Shown one piece after another: positions 34,956-43,973 of a DNA stretch of 64,000 nucleotides (its first letter is position 1; each line of letters opens with the position of its first letter). Below the pieces are notes generated by a model. The model searched no databases, was not told the origin of the DNA, and saw only the letters and a list, made by a program, of their open reading frames with translations. Source of the stretch: CAWEQO01 sp963811225 (lineage in GTDB: Bacteria; Chloroflexota; Anaerolineae; Anaerolineales; Anaerolineaceae); assembly GCA_963811225.1 (NCBI GenBank), contig CAWEQO010000002.1:434001-498000 (forward strand). Direction: 5' to 3'. The translations under genes were made by a program, and so were the position numbers.

Positions 34956-35963
34956 TTACTCAAACACCCGGGTGATTTCGTCACGCTCTGGTCGGGGCAG
35001 CGGCTCGCCGGAGGCGGTGGACACGCCCCACTCGCCCGCTTCAACCCGGCCAATTTCGGCACAGGGGATGCCCTCGTTCGCCAGCGCCGCGCAGACCGCG
35101 GCCGCGCCGGCTTCCTTCACCGTCAGCAGCAGCGCCCCGGAGGCGATCGTCGCCAGGGGGTCGAGGTCGAATACCTGGCACACCCTGGCAGATAGCTCCG
35201 GCACCGGCACGCTGCCAACGTCGATCCTGAAATGCCGTCCGCTGGCCTCGGCCATCTCCCAGAGCGCCGCCGCCAGCCCGCCCTCGGTCGGGTCGTGCAT
35301 GGCCGTCACCTCCCCGGCCGCCAGCGCGGTCTGGGCGTCATGCAGCACGCTGATGCCGGGGTCGTACAGGTAATCCGCAGCCCGCTCGATTTCTTCCTGG
35401 CTCAGCGCCCCGGACAGCCGCTCGGGGAACTCCTTCGCTAGAATGGCCGTGCCCTCGATCGGCACGCCCTTGGTGAGCAGCACCCGGTCGCCGGGGCCGG
35501 CCCCGCGCGGCGTGATCAGCTTGCCCGGCTGCACCTCGCCGATCAGCGCGCCCGCCATGATCGGATGGTCGATGCCGCGCGTCACCTCGGTGTGACCGCC
35601 CACCACCGAGATGCCCAGCGCCTTGCAGGCTGCGAACAGCTCCTCGCCGATCTCCAGCACCTGCTCGGGCGTGGTCTTTCCGGCCGGCAGAAGCAGCGAG
35701 GCCAGGTACCAGCGTGGTAAGGCGCCGGTGGTCGCGATGTCGTTCACGCTGACCTGCACGGCATACCAGCCCAAATTGCGGGTTACAAAGGTGATCGGCT
35801 CCGATTTCAGCACCAGCAGCCGCTCGCCCAGGTCGATCACGGCGCAGTCCATGCCGATGCCCGGTCCGAGGATCACCCGTTCATCGTTGATTGGCGCGCC
35901 GGCCAGCACCTGCGCCAGCAGCGCCGGGGGCAGTTTTCCGAGGGGGAGTGTTTCATTGTTCAT
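34956..35963 (-). CDS. AIR synthase-related protein (HypE/PurM-like)
   Basis: 335 residues with both AIRS domains: N-terminal GPGIGMDCAVIDLGERLLVL and VQVSVNDIATTGALPRW, the GGHTEV motif, and C-terminal LLTKGVPIEGTAIL, AMHDPTEGGLAAAL and GALLLTV. This is the HypE/ThiL/SelD superfamily, which uses ATP to activate an amide or carboxyl group. HypE's C-terminal Cys, used to make the hydrogenase cyanide ligand, is missing (the protein ends DEITRVFE), and no hydrogenase genes are nearby, so it is probably a relative of unknown substrate. TATAAT lies 9 bases before ATG 35963. Confidence 0.75.
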   Translation of the reverse strand: MNNETLPLGKLPPALLAQVLAGAPINDERVILGPGIGMDCAVIDLGERLLVLKSEPITFVTRNLGWYAVQVSVNDIATTGALPRWYLASLLLPAGKTTPEQVLEIGEELFAACKALGISVVGGHTEVTRGIDHPIMAGALIGEVQPGKLITPRGAGPGDRVLLTKGVPIEGTAILAKEFPERLSGALSQEEIERAADYLYDPGISVLHDAQTALAAGEVTAMHDPTEGGLAAALWEMAEASGRHFRIDVGSVPVPELSARVCQVFDLDPLATIASGALLLTVKEAGAAAVCAALANEGIPCAEIGRVEAGEWGVSTASGEPLPRPERDEITRVFE

Positions 35964-35978
35964 CGTGCCCTGATTATA
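35961..35978 (-). promoter_or_regulatory. -10 element three bases from a leaderless start
   Basis: Minus-strand TATAAT (35978-35973), then nine bases to ATG 35963; predicted leader is 3 nt. Confidence 0.55.
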
Positions 35979-36050
35979 AATGATTCAAGAGGGCCACGCT
36001 GCCGGCAAACAACACAACTGCCTAAAAACTGAAATGCACCCTCCAGGGTG

Positions 36051-36089
36051 GAGGGTAGAGAAGCGTTACCGCTCTCCGTTCTCTCCCTT
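36051..36089. repeat. Small imperfect hairpin of the AGAGAGCAG family
   Basis: GAGGGTAGAGAAGCG faces CGCTCTCCGTTCTCTCCC. Confidence 0.5.
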
Positions 36090-36251
36090 AGAAAATCTGG
36101 TACACTTATTCCACTCAAGCTTTTAAAAAGCTGCGCACAGGAACCTGGCTTCGTGCAAACCAGTTTTCTTCATGATTTTCGAGTGTTATCCGCTGTATAA
36201 AAAAACACCTTTTCAGCCTTCCCTTAAAGGTAGTTGTCTAAGGAGTTAAGT

Positions 36252-37896
36252 ATGAAGACAGTCGTAGCAGGCGCACTGGGCGAATGCGTCCACGTCGCCG
36301 GCGTAATGAACTTCCTCCGCCTGGCCGAGACGGCCGGCTGGCGCACCATATTCCTCGGCCCGGCTGTGCCCATCGAAGCCGTGATCGAGGCTGCCGAGCG
36401 CGAGCAGGCCGATTTGGTGGCGATCTCCTACCGCCTGACGCCCGAGACCGGCGAGCGCCTGCTGGGCAACTTCGCCGAGGCGGCCGACCATTTGCGCGAG
36501 AACGGGGTGCGCTTCGCCTTCGGCGGCACGCCACCGGTGGCCGAGCGCGCCCAGGCAAGCGGCTTCTTCGAGGCGGTCTTCGACGGTTCGCAGCCGGTGG
36601 AGGAGGTGCTGGCTTATCTCAAAGGCGAGATTGGCGAGGCCCGGGGCGAGGAGGATTACCCACAGTCCACCATTGCGCGCATCCGCTGGAAGTCGCCCTA
36701 CCCGCTCCTGCGCCATCACTTCGGCCTGCCCACCATGCAGGCCACCTTGGACGGCATCCGCCAGATCGCCGAGGCCAAGGCCCTGGACGTGATCTCGCTG
36801 GGCATCGACCAGGACGCACAGGCCAACTTCTTCCACCCCGAGCGTCAGGACCCCCGCCGTACCGGCGCGGGCGGCGTGCCCGTGCGCTCGCCGGAGGATT
36901 ACCGCTGAGCTGTACAGCGCTGCCCGCACCGGTAACTACCCCCTGCTGCGCACTTACTCCGGCACCGATGACTTCATCGAGCTGGCTGAGATGTACGTCG
37001 ACACGATCAACATCGCCTGGTGCGCTATCCCGCTGTTCTGGTTCAACCAGATGGACGGCCGGGGCCCCTGGGACCTGCAGGGCTCGATCGGCGAGCACCA
37101 GAAGGTGATGGCCTGGTACGGTCAGCACAACATCCCGGTCGAGCTGAACGAGCCGCATCACTGGGGCATGCGCGACGCCCCCGACGTGGTCTTCGTTGTC
37201 TCGGCTTACCTTGCGGCCTACAACGCGCGCGCTTTCGGTGTGCGAGACTACATCGCCCAGCTGATGTTCAACAGCCCGCCTGGCCTTTCGGACGCCATGG
37301 ACCTGGCCAAGATGCTGGCCGTGCTGGAACTGATCGAGCCGCTGGCTTCGGACGACTTCCGCATTTGGAAGCAAACCCGCACCGGCCTGCTCTCCTACCC
37401 ACTTCAGGAAGACGCCGCCCGGGCGCACCTCTCCGCCAGCATCTACCTGCAGATGGCTCTGCGCCCGCACATCGTCCACATCGTCGGCCACAGCGAGGCG
37501 CACCATGCCGCCACCGCCGATGATGTGATCGCAGCGTCGCAAATGGCCCGCCGCGCCGTCGCCAACGCCCTGGCCGGGCAGCCCGACATGACCGTTGACC
37601 CGGACATCCAGCGCCGCAAGCGCGAGCTGATGGACGAGGCCCGGGTGACGCTGGCTGCCATCCGCTCGCTGGCGGGCGAGGGCATGCCCGACCCGCTGAC
37701 CGACCCGTCCACGCTGGCCCGTTCGGTCGAGCTGGGCATCCTGGACGCGCCGCAGCTGCGGAATAACCCCTTTGCCAGAGGGGCCATCCACACCCGTATC
37801 ATCTCCGGCGCTTGCCGGGCTGTCGACCCGGATGGACGCCCCATCCCCAAATCACAGCGCCTAGCAGACTTTTTACAAGGAGGTACACAAATATGA
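36252..37896 (+). pseudogene. Cobalamin (B12)-binding-domain protein, frameshifted
   Basis: Length 1645 nt (3n+1, 548 codons). Residues 1-125 form a Rossmann-like B12-binding domain: VVAGALGECVHVAGVMNF keeps His and Gly of DxHxxG but has Cys for Asp; GPAVPIEAVIEAAEREQADL and VRFAFGGTPPVAERA follow. The large C-terminal domain (ELAEMYVDTINIAWCAIPLF, GSIGEHQKVMAWYGQHNIPV, HWGMRDAPDVVFVVSAYLAA) is in the next frame, and one extra base near 36906 (CGC-T-GAG) creates a TGA. The layout suggests a B12-dependent isomerase or methyltransferase of the lysine/ornithine aminomutase kind, but substrate unknown. AAGGAG precedes ATG 36252. Its last codon overlaps the next gene. Confidence 0.65.
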
Positions 37897-39000
37897 ACCA
37901 ACCAACGAAATACACAGTGATCGGTGCGGGTCACGGCGGGAAAGCCATGGCCGCTCACCTGGCGCTGATGGGGCTGGAAGTTACTCTCTACAACCGCAAC
38001 TGGACGCACATCGAGCTGGTCGCCGAGCGCGGCGGCATCGATCTGTCCTCCAACAGCGGCGAGATCCACGGTTTCGGCAAACTGGCCGGTGTCACCTCCA
38101 GCATGCAGGAGGCGGTCGAGAACGCGCAGGTGATCATGGTCGTGGTGCCCTCCTCGGCCCATGCCGACATCGCCGCCGCCTGCGCTCCCTACTGCAAAGA
38201 CGGGCAGTTTATCATCCTGCATCCCGGTCGCACCCTGGGCGCAATCGAGTTCGAGCGCACCATGCGCGATGCGGGCTGCACTTGTCAGGTGATCGATCGC
38301 CGAGGCGGAGACCTTCATCTACGCCAGCCGTTCCGACGGCCCGGCCCAGGCTCACATCTTCCGGGTCAAAGAGGCCGTGCCCCTGGCTGCCCTGCCCGCC
38401 AAGAACACGCAGTCCGTGCTGGACGTGCTGCGCCCGATCTACCCGCAATTCGTGGACGGGCACAACGTGCTGAACACGGGTCTGAACAACATGGGCGCGA
38501 TCTTCCATCCGGGTCTGACCATCCTCAACGCGGGGCGGATCGAGACCACCTTCGGCGACTTCGAGTTCTACATCGAAGGGGTCTCGCCCTCGGTGGCTCG
38601 CGTGTTGGAAGTGCTGGATCGGGAGCGGGTCACCGTGGCCTCGGCGCTGGGCATCCGCGCCCGCACTGCCATGGAGTGGCTGCAGCTGGCCTACAACGCC
38701 AGCGGCGACAACCTGTACGAGGCGATCCACAACCAGAGTGGTTACTACGGCATCAAGGCTCCCGCCACGCTCAACCACCGCTACATCTTCGAGGATGTGC
38801 CGATGAGTCTGGTGCCGATCGCCTCGCTGGCCAATCACTACGGCGTCTCGGTGCGCGGCATCGACAGCATCATTCGTCTGGCTTGCGTCATCCACCGCAC
38901 CGACTACTGGCGCAAAGGCCGCACCCTGGAGAAGCTGGGCATCCAGTCCCTCAGTGTCAGCGAGTTGACCCGTTACGTCAATGAAGGCGTGATCGAGTAA
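37893..39000 (+). pseudogene. NAD/NADP octopine/nopaline dehydrogenase family protein, frameshifted
   Basis: Length 1108 nt (3n+1, 369 codons). N-terminal Rossmann fold YTVIGAGHGGKAMAAHLALM and VVVPSSAHADIAAACAPYCK; then in the next frame AEAETFIYASRSDGPAQAHI, the opine-dehydrogenase catalytic domain (LNNMGAIFHPGLTILNAGRI with the active His) and KLGIQSLSVSELTRYV. One extra G near 38295 (GTGATC-G-ATCGCC) is the cause. The enzyme reductively joins an amino acid and a keto acid, or the reverse. ATG 37893 overlaps the B12 gene's stop and has AAGGAGG upstream, so the pair is translationally coupled. Confidence 0.8.
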
Positions 39001-39011
39001 GGGCAGGCATC

Positions 39012-39136
39012 GTAGCCACACACATCCTTGTGTGTGGTCCTCGGTCTTCAATCCAACACAAGGATATAGTGGGTGGGTTACGAGTGGAAATGGTACCGTT
39101 TGGCAAGGGACCACACACAAGGATGTGTGTGGCTAC
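39012..39136. repeat. 29-bp inverted repeat of the CAACACAAGGATGTGTTGG family
   Basis: Arms 39012-39040 and 39108-39136 pair perfectly; each arm is itself palindromic (CCACACACATCC, TTGTGTGTGG). Left arm plus following CCAACACAAGGAT, TACGAGTGGAA aligns with 61271-61340 over about 75 bp. Confidence 0.75.
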
Positions 39137-39168
39137 TGGATAGGGGTTAGAGTAAACGAAGCGTTCGC

Positions 39169-39618
39169 TCAGCCAGGCTGGACCTGGTTTTTGATCTCTT
39201 CGGCCCAGGCAGCGGCTCGTTCCAGCTCGCCGGCGCACAGCGGCCCTTCGCGTCCAATTACGTAGAAAGTCTCCGGGCTCGTCAGGGTCCATCCGCCGAG
39301 GCTGCGCATCTTCTGACGCAGCTTGCTCCCGGCCGGCGTGTTACCCGCCAGGGGCGAAGACTTGTAGGAGGTGTCGAAAGCCGCCACCCATTTGCCGCGC
39401 AGCGCTTCTTTGGGCAGGCTCTCACAGACTTTGCAGACCTGTTCGGGCAGATCCAGGCGGTGGGTGGGGCAGCCGATCAGGATTAAACCGTATTCCTTTA
39501 ACTCGGCAAAGTTAAATTGCTCCATATTGTGAGCGTGCCCATCCAGTTTGGCAGCGATGGTCTCGGCGACCTTGCGGGTGTTGCCGTAGTGTGAATAATA
39601 AAGCACGAGCGATTTCAT
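39169..39618 (-). CDS. Flavodoxin family protein
   Basis: 149 residues. MKSLVLYYSHYGNTRKVAET has the flavodoxin FMN-phosphate loop (SHYGNTRK), and LILIGCPTHR and LRGKWVAAFDTSY are the 50s and 90s FMN loops. It is a soluble electron carrier or quinone-reductase-like protein. The hydrophobic core is otherwise standard. A minus-strand TATAAT (39660-39655) inside the dyad TTCGA...TCGAA gives a 30-nt leader. Confidence 0.8.
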   Translation of the reverse strand: MKSLVLYYSHYGNTRKVAETIAAKLDGHAHNMEQFNFAELKEYGLILIGCPTHRLDLPEQVCKVCESLPKEALRGKWVAAFDTSYKSSPLAGNTPAGSKLRQKMRSLGGWTLTSPETFYVIGREGPLCAGELERAAAWAEEIKNQVQPG

Positions 39619-39667
39619 TTTTCCGTTAACCTTTGTTTAAGAATAATGCCTTCGATTATATTCGAAA

Positions 39668-39688
39668 AATAGGCCGATTCGGCCTATT
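39668..39688. terminator. Short intergenic hairpin
   Basis: AATAGGCCG / CGGCCTATT, 9 bp with 3-nt loop, between two leftward genes. Confidence 0.6.
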
Positions 39689-39788
39689 CTGTCCGTTAAT
39701 CTTGTCGATTTTAAGGAATTTGTAAATTGTCAGGTGTTCAGCGTCGATGCACCCCTGCAAAATCGATCCTTTTGATTGAAGCTGACGG

Positions 39789-40638
39789 CTAAAACCGGGT
39801 CATGTTGGATAGCGCCGCATCGATGTGCGCCAGCAGGCTGGATTTCAGCGCAGGGTCGAGCTCGACGGACGGACGGCGAAGGCGGAAGTACAGGCTGCGC
39901 AGGAAGTGGATCAGGTTGACCCGGCGGTAGTAGGTCTGAGGAAATTCGCCGGGGGCGTCCAGCAGCGCTGCAAAGCTGTCGATCCAGGCAGCCAGGGCTT
40001 CGGGCGAAAGGGCGCCGCTGCCGAACACCCCCAGCGCCGCCACACTCAGGCGCTCGTCTTCCTGATGGAGGTAGGGCACGCTGTTCCCCGCCAGCGAGCG
40101 GACAGTCACCAGCAGGGCAGTCAGATCGTTGGCGTCCAGCTCGGTGCAGTGCGCCAGCTCGTCCAGGGCGTCGGCAGTGTGAGCCGCGGCGTGGGCCCAG
40201 CCCTGCTCTTCCGTATAGCCCCTGAAGTCCCGCTCCTGGGCGGCATACGTCAAAATCCGTTCGTGGGCCTGCTTCATCTCAGACGGTTTGAGGAACGGGT
40301 GGCGGCGGTGACTGTCGAGCAGCAGCGCCAGCAGCAGGACCGAGAAGCTGCGGGTGAAGATCGGTATCGCTGCCGCTGTCACCGATGGAATAAAACAGAT
40401 GCTGCTCGTCGAGAGCGGACTTGAACAGCTTGCGCAGCAGCGGCGCGGGCAGCCGGTCCTGCGTGATCCAGTGGTAGAAGGCGCTGTAGATCAGGTCGTC
40501 GCGCAGAACGGGATCGGTCGAGCCGATGTTGGCAATCATGGCATCGACCAGCGAGCGCAGGCCGCGCTCGGGCAGCGGCGTAAAATCCGCCGGGGCAATG
40601 GCTTGCAGGCGTTGTTTGAGGGCTTCGGGAGTGAGCAT
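39789..40638 (-). pseudogene. DUF2785 domain protein, frameshifted
   Basis: Length 850 nt (3n+1, 283 codons). The N-terminal part (LTPEALKQRLQAIAPADFTP, DPVLRDDLIYSAFYHWI) and the C-terminal part (SFSVLLLALLLDSHRRHPFL, AHAAAHTADALDELAHC, LIHFLRSLYFRLRRPSVELD) together match DUF2785, an alpha-helical family of unknown function. One extra base near 40368 breaks the frame. Start 40638 fits a leaderless promoter. Neighbour ppk1 is divergent. Confidence 0.7.
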
Positions 40639-40650
40639 AGGAAAATTATA
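40636..40650 (-). promoter_or_regulatory. -10 element abutting ATG (leaderless)
   Basis: Minus-strand TATAAT (40650-40645), TTTCCT, ATG 40638; predicted start is the A of ATG. Confidence 0.6.
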
Positions 40651-40747
40651 CGTGAATTTGGGGCATTTTTTTGTTTATAATAAGGATAGCAATCCACACC
40701 GATCATTTCCGCCCCGGCAGGTCGGGGTGTAGAGTAGGGAGGCATTC

Positions 40748-42913
40748 ATGCCTGAACAACCCAAAGCGCGCGCCGAGAAAGCGTCCGCCCCGCAGGAGCC
40801 GCCGGTCGAGGTGCCATTTAACGATGTCCTCGATCCGCGCCTGTACATTAACCGCGAGCTGAGCCTGCTGGAGTTCCAGCGCCGGGTGCTGGAAGAGGCG
40901 CGCGACGAGAGGAACCCGCTGCTGGAGCGGGTCAAGTTCCTGGCCATCGTCGACTCGAACCTGGAGGAGTTCTTCATGGTGCGTGTCGGCGGCCTGCGCA
41001 TGCAGAAGACCGCCGGGGTGACCGATCTGTCCATTGACGGGCTGACCCCGGCTCAGCAGCTGGCCGAGATCCGCAAGGTGGCCAGCAAGATGCTGGAGGA
41101 GTTGCGCGAGTATCTCAACCGGACGCTGCTGCCGGAGCTGGACAAGCAAGACATCCACATCCTCAACTACACAGACCTGAACCCCCGCCAGCGCGAGGCC
41201 GCCGACGAGTACTTCAACGAGTACATCTTCCCGGTGCTGACGCCGCTGGCCTATGACCCCGGCCATCCCTTCCCGCACATCTCGAACCTCAGCCTCAATC
41301 TGGCGGTGATCGTCATGGACCATGATGGCAACCACCGCTTCGCCCGCGTCAAGGTGCCCACCACCCTGCCCGCCCTGGTGCCGCTCAAACGCTCCTCTGG
41401 CGGCGAGCGCAAGGACGGCACCGTGCCGCACTCCCATTTCTTTGTGCCCCTCAACCAGGTGATCATCGCCAACCTGACCCAGCTGTTCCCCGGCATGAGC
41501 ATCCTGGAGGCGCATCCCTTTCACATCACCCGCAACGCCGACGTGCAGATCCAGGAGCTGGAGGCGCTCGACCTGCTCGACATGATGGAGGCAGGCGTGC
41601 GGCGGCGGCGCTTCGGGCAGGTGGTGCGCTTGCTGGTCACCGAGCGGATGCCCGCCGAGATCCGCCGGATCTTGCAGGAGAATCTCAGGGTCGATGACAA
41701 TGACGTCTACGTGCTGGAGCCGCCGCTGGTGCTGAGCAGCCTGATGCAGCTGACCCGGGTCGAGCGCTACGACCTGAAAGACCGGCCCTTCTCCCCGGCT
41801 ACGCCCCTGCCGCTGCGACACCTGGACGAGGAGGACGGCGGCATCTTCAAAGCCATCCGCAAGGGGAACATCTTGCTGCACCACCCCTACAACTCCTTCG
41901 CCCCGGTGATCTCTTTCCTGCGTACGGCGGCACGTGACCCCGATGTGCTGGCGATCAAGATGACCCTCTACCGGGTCGGCAACAACTCGCCGATCGTGCA
42001 GACCCTGCTGGAGGCCGCCCGCGACTATGGCAAACAGGTGGCCGTGCTGGTGGAGCTGAAGGCCCGCTTCGACGAGGAGAGCAACATCGGTTGGGCCAAG
42101 ATGCTGGAGCAGGAGGGCGTGCATGTCACCTACGGGCTGCTCGGCCTGAAGACCCATTCGAAGATTGCCCTGGTGGTGCGCAAGGAGGGCGAGCATATCC
42201 GCCGCTATTTGCACCTGGCGACCGGCAACTACAACCACGTCACCGCTCAGGTCTATGAGGATTTGGGGATGTTCACCGCCGACGAGGCCATCGGCGCGGA
42301 CGCCACTGATCTGTTCAACTACCTGACCGGCTATTCCGCCAAGGACGATTACCAAAAGCTGCTGATCGCCCCAATCAACCTGCGCCGCAAGCTCGAGGAA
42401 CTGATTTGCAAAGAGATCGAGTTCCAGCGGCAGGGCAAGCAGGGCTACATACTGCTCAAGGTCAACCACGTGGTGGACAAGGAGATGATCGCCCGGCTGT
42501 ACGAGGCTTCGCAGGCAGGCGTGAAGATCGATCTGGTGGTGCGCGGCATGTGCTCGCTGCGGGTGGGCATCAAGGGCCTCAGCGAGAATATTCGCGTGGT
42601 CAGCGTGGTGGGGCGCTTTCTGGAGCACAGCCGGATCTACTACTTCCACAACGGCGGTCAAGAGTGCATGTTCATGGGCAGCGCCGACATGATGCCGCGC
42701 AACCTGAACGAGCGGGTCGAGGTGCTGTTCCCCATCGAAGACCCGGCCATGATCCACCAGTTGCGCAAAGACATCCTGGAAACCTACCTGCTGGATAATG
42801 TCAAAGCCCGCCTGATGAAGGCCGACGGTACCTATACGCGAGCACCCAAGGGCCGCCCCGAGGTGAACGTGCAGGAGCGATTTATCCGCCGGGCGCAGGG
42901 CTTGCCGGAGTAG
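40748..42913 (+). CDS. ppk1: Polyphosphate kinase 1
   Basis: 721 residues, full length. The N-domain (LYINRELSLLEFQRRVLEEA), H-domain, and two PLD-fold C-domains are all recognisable: ILLHHPYNSFAPVISFLRTA, LKTHSKIALVVRKEG with His470 as the candidate autophosphorylated residue, HLATGNYNHVTAQVYEDLGM, and MCSLRVGIKGLSENI. It makes polyphosphate from ATP reversibly. GGGAGG precedes ATG 40748; TATAAT lies near 40676. The gene stands alone. A 25-bp hairpin follows. Confidence 0.95.
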   Translation: MPEQPKARAEKASAPQEPPVEVPFNDVLDPRLYINRELSLLEFQRRVLEEARDERNPLLERVKFLAIVDSNLEEFFMVRVGGLRMQKTAGVTDLSIDGLTPAQQLAEIRKVASKMLEELREYLNRTLLPELDKQDIHILNYTDLNPRQREAADEYFNEYIFPVLTPLAYDPGHPFPHISNLSLNLAVIVMDHDGNHRFARVKVPTTLPALVPLKRSSGGERKDGTVPHSHFFVPLNQVIIANLTQLFPGMSILEAHPFHITRNADVQIQELEALDLLDMMEAGVRRRRFGQVVRLLVTERMPAEIRRILQENLRVDDNDVYVLEPPLVLSSLMQLTRVERYDLKDRPFSPATPLPLRHLDEEDGGIFKAIRKGNILLHHPYNSFAPVISFLRTAARDPDVLAIKMTLYRVGNNSPIVQTLLEAARDYGKQVAVLVELKARFDEESNIGWAKMLEQEGVHVTYGLLGLKTHSKIALVVRKEGEHIRRYLHLATGNYNHVTAQVYEDLGMFTADEAIGADATDLFNYLTGYSAKDDYQKLLIAPINLRRKLEELICKEIEFQRQGKQGYILLKVNHVVDKEMIARLYEASQAGVKIDLVVRGMCSLRVGIKGLSENIRVVSVVGRFLEHSRIYYFHNGGQECMFMGSADMMPRNLNERVEVLFPIEDPAMIHQLRKDILETYLLDNVKARLMKADGTYTRAPKGRPEVNVQERFIRRAQGLPE

Positions 42914-42915
42914 AA

Positions 42916-42969
42916 CCAAATATACAAGCAGCCCGACACATCCCTGTGTTGGGCTGCTTGTATATTTGG
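42916..42969. terminator. 25-bp hairpin after ppk1, CAACACAGGGATGTGTTGG family
   Basis: Arms 42916-42940 and 42945-42969 pair with one mismatch around TCCC; the inner core is the ACACATCCCTGTGT repeat motif. Confidence 0.75.
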
Positions 42970-43021
42970 CGCTGCGAATGCACCCCTCCGGCTCACTTCG
43001 TCAGGATGACACGCCTGATCC

Positions 43022-43279
43022 CTAGCTCTGCGCCTCTTCCACCGCTTCAACTTCCGGGAAGAACTGGCGGATGGTGCCCTCAACCCAGCCGTGCAGCGTG
43101 GTGGGCGAAAGCGGGCAGTCCTCACAAGCGCCGCCCAGGTGCACCTTGACCACCTTGCCATCGAACGAGACCAGGTCCACCGTCCCGCCGTGGTAGTGGT
43201 TAATATAGGCGTCCAGCTGCTCGATCAAACCTTTCAGCTGCTCTTGCGTCGAGAAATCATTTTCCGTCATCGTCTCCAT
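43022..43279 (-). CDS. NifU C-terminal-domain protein
   Basis: About 85 residues: LKGLIEQLDAYINHYHGGTV, then GACEDCPLSPTTLHGWVEGT with the CxxC that carries an iron-sulfur cluster in Nfu proteins. It would be a cluster carrier. ATG 43279 or 43270 are both possible, each overlapping the end of the upstream cNMP-binding gene (stop 43257) by 13-22 bp, so the two are co-translated. Confidence 0.8.
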   Translation of the reverse strand: METMTENDFSTQEQLKGLIEQLDAYINHYHGGTVDLVSFDGKVVKVHLGGACEDCPLSPTTLHGWVEGTIRQFFPEVEAVEEAQS

Positions 43280-43832
43280 CCCTCTCGGTGCAACTTTCGT
43301 CACCGTCTAAACCGCTGGTCAAGATATTCACGATTTCCGTGTGGGTGTTGTTCAGCCGCTGGGCGATCCCTGAAGCCAGCCGGCTGAGCAGGTCCGTGCC
43401 CAGGTCCGGCTCGCGCTCGCACAAAGCCCGCAGCGTGCAGCCGCTGATCTTGTACGCCTCGCCCTCCTCCACCGCCATCGATGACGAGGTATACGCGTCG
43501 CGCATCAAGGCCGCCGACCAGCCGAAAACGCCGCCGGGGAAAATGCGCGCCACCGTCAGCGGAGGGCCGTCATACGGCTTGAAGTGGACCTCCACCTGAC
43601 CGGAGAGCAAAATGAACAGGAAATCGGCCGGCCGACCCTGTTCGAAGATCAACTCACCCTGCTGGAAATGGATTAATTCCAGCAAGGGATCGAGTGTGTC
43701 CAGCTGCTCGCTCGGCATGTCGTGAAAGATCGAGAGTTGGGCCAAATCTTGTCTGAACATTGATCCCATGGTAATAGATGGTTCTTGACCTTTCCAGTGG
43801 CAAATATCCAAAAAAGGGAAGACATTGATCAT
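43257..43832 (-). CDS. Cyclic-nucleotide-binding domain protein, no HTH
   Basis: 191 residues. LAQLSIFHDMPSEQLDTLDP, then FQQGELIFEQGRPADFLFIL and FPGGVFGWSAALMRDAYTSS are a cNMP-binding (CRP/FNR N-terminal) fold. There is no C-terminal HTH, so it is not a classical regulator; it may sense a ligand or act with NifU. It overlaps the NifU gene. The first ATG is at the end of a 20-bp hairpin that also hides AGGAG. MGS at 43769 is an alternative start. Confidence 0.75.
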   Translation of the reverse strand: MINVFPFLDICHWKGQEPSITMGSMFRQDLAQLSIFHDMPSEQLDTLDPLLELIHFQQGELIFEQGRPADFLFILLSGQVEVHFKPYDGPPLTVARIFPGGVFGWSAALMRDAYTSSSMAVEEGEAYKISGCTLRALCEREPDLGTDLLSRLASGIAQRLNNTHTEIVNILTSGLDGDESCTERDGDDDGK

Positions 43833-43878
43833 CAGTCCCTACTCCTGCCTAAGACCGGGGCAGGGGTAGGGACTGATG
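43830..43878. promoter_or_regulatory. Hairpin covering ribosome-binding site and start of the cNMP gene
   Basis: Arms 43830-43849 and 43859-43878 pair over 20 bp with one mismatch. The minus-strand arm contains the gene's AGGAG and its ATG (43832), so folding would block translation. It lies between divergent genes. Confidence 0.55.
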
Positions 43879-43973
43879 TAACTTTTTTCATGAACTTGCA
43901 TCCAAAGAGTGAATGGGCAAATGAAAGGCCCTGATAAAACACGCAATTATAAAGACTAAGGAGAACTTTTCTT

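Noticed and set aside
35985..36251. Cobalamin riboswitch before the B12-binding gene
   Set aside because: I see no B12-box-like conserved segment or paired core in this 270-bp region; only a small hairpin.
36900..36910. Programmed +1 frameshift at CGC-TGA in the B12-binding gene
   Set aside because: Other breaks have no stop codon at the shift point, so one mechanism of the prfB type would not explain them.
40703..42919. 738-codon minus-strand frame opposite ppk1
   Set aside because: His/Gln/Val-rich shadow; ppk1 motifs are unambiguous on the plus strand.
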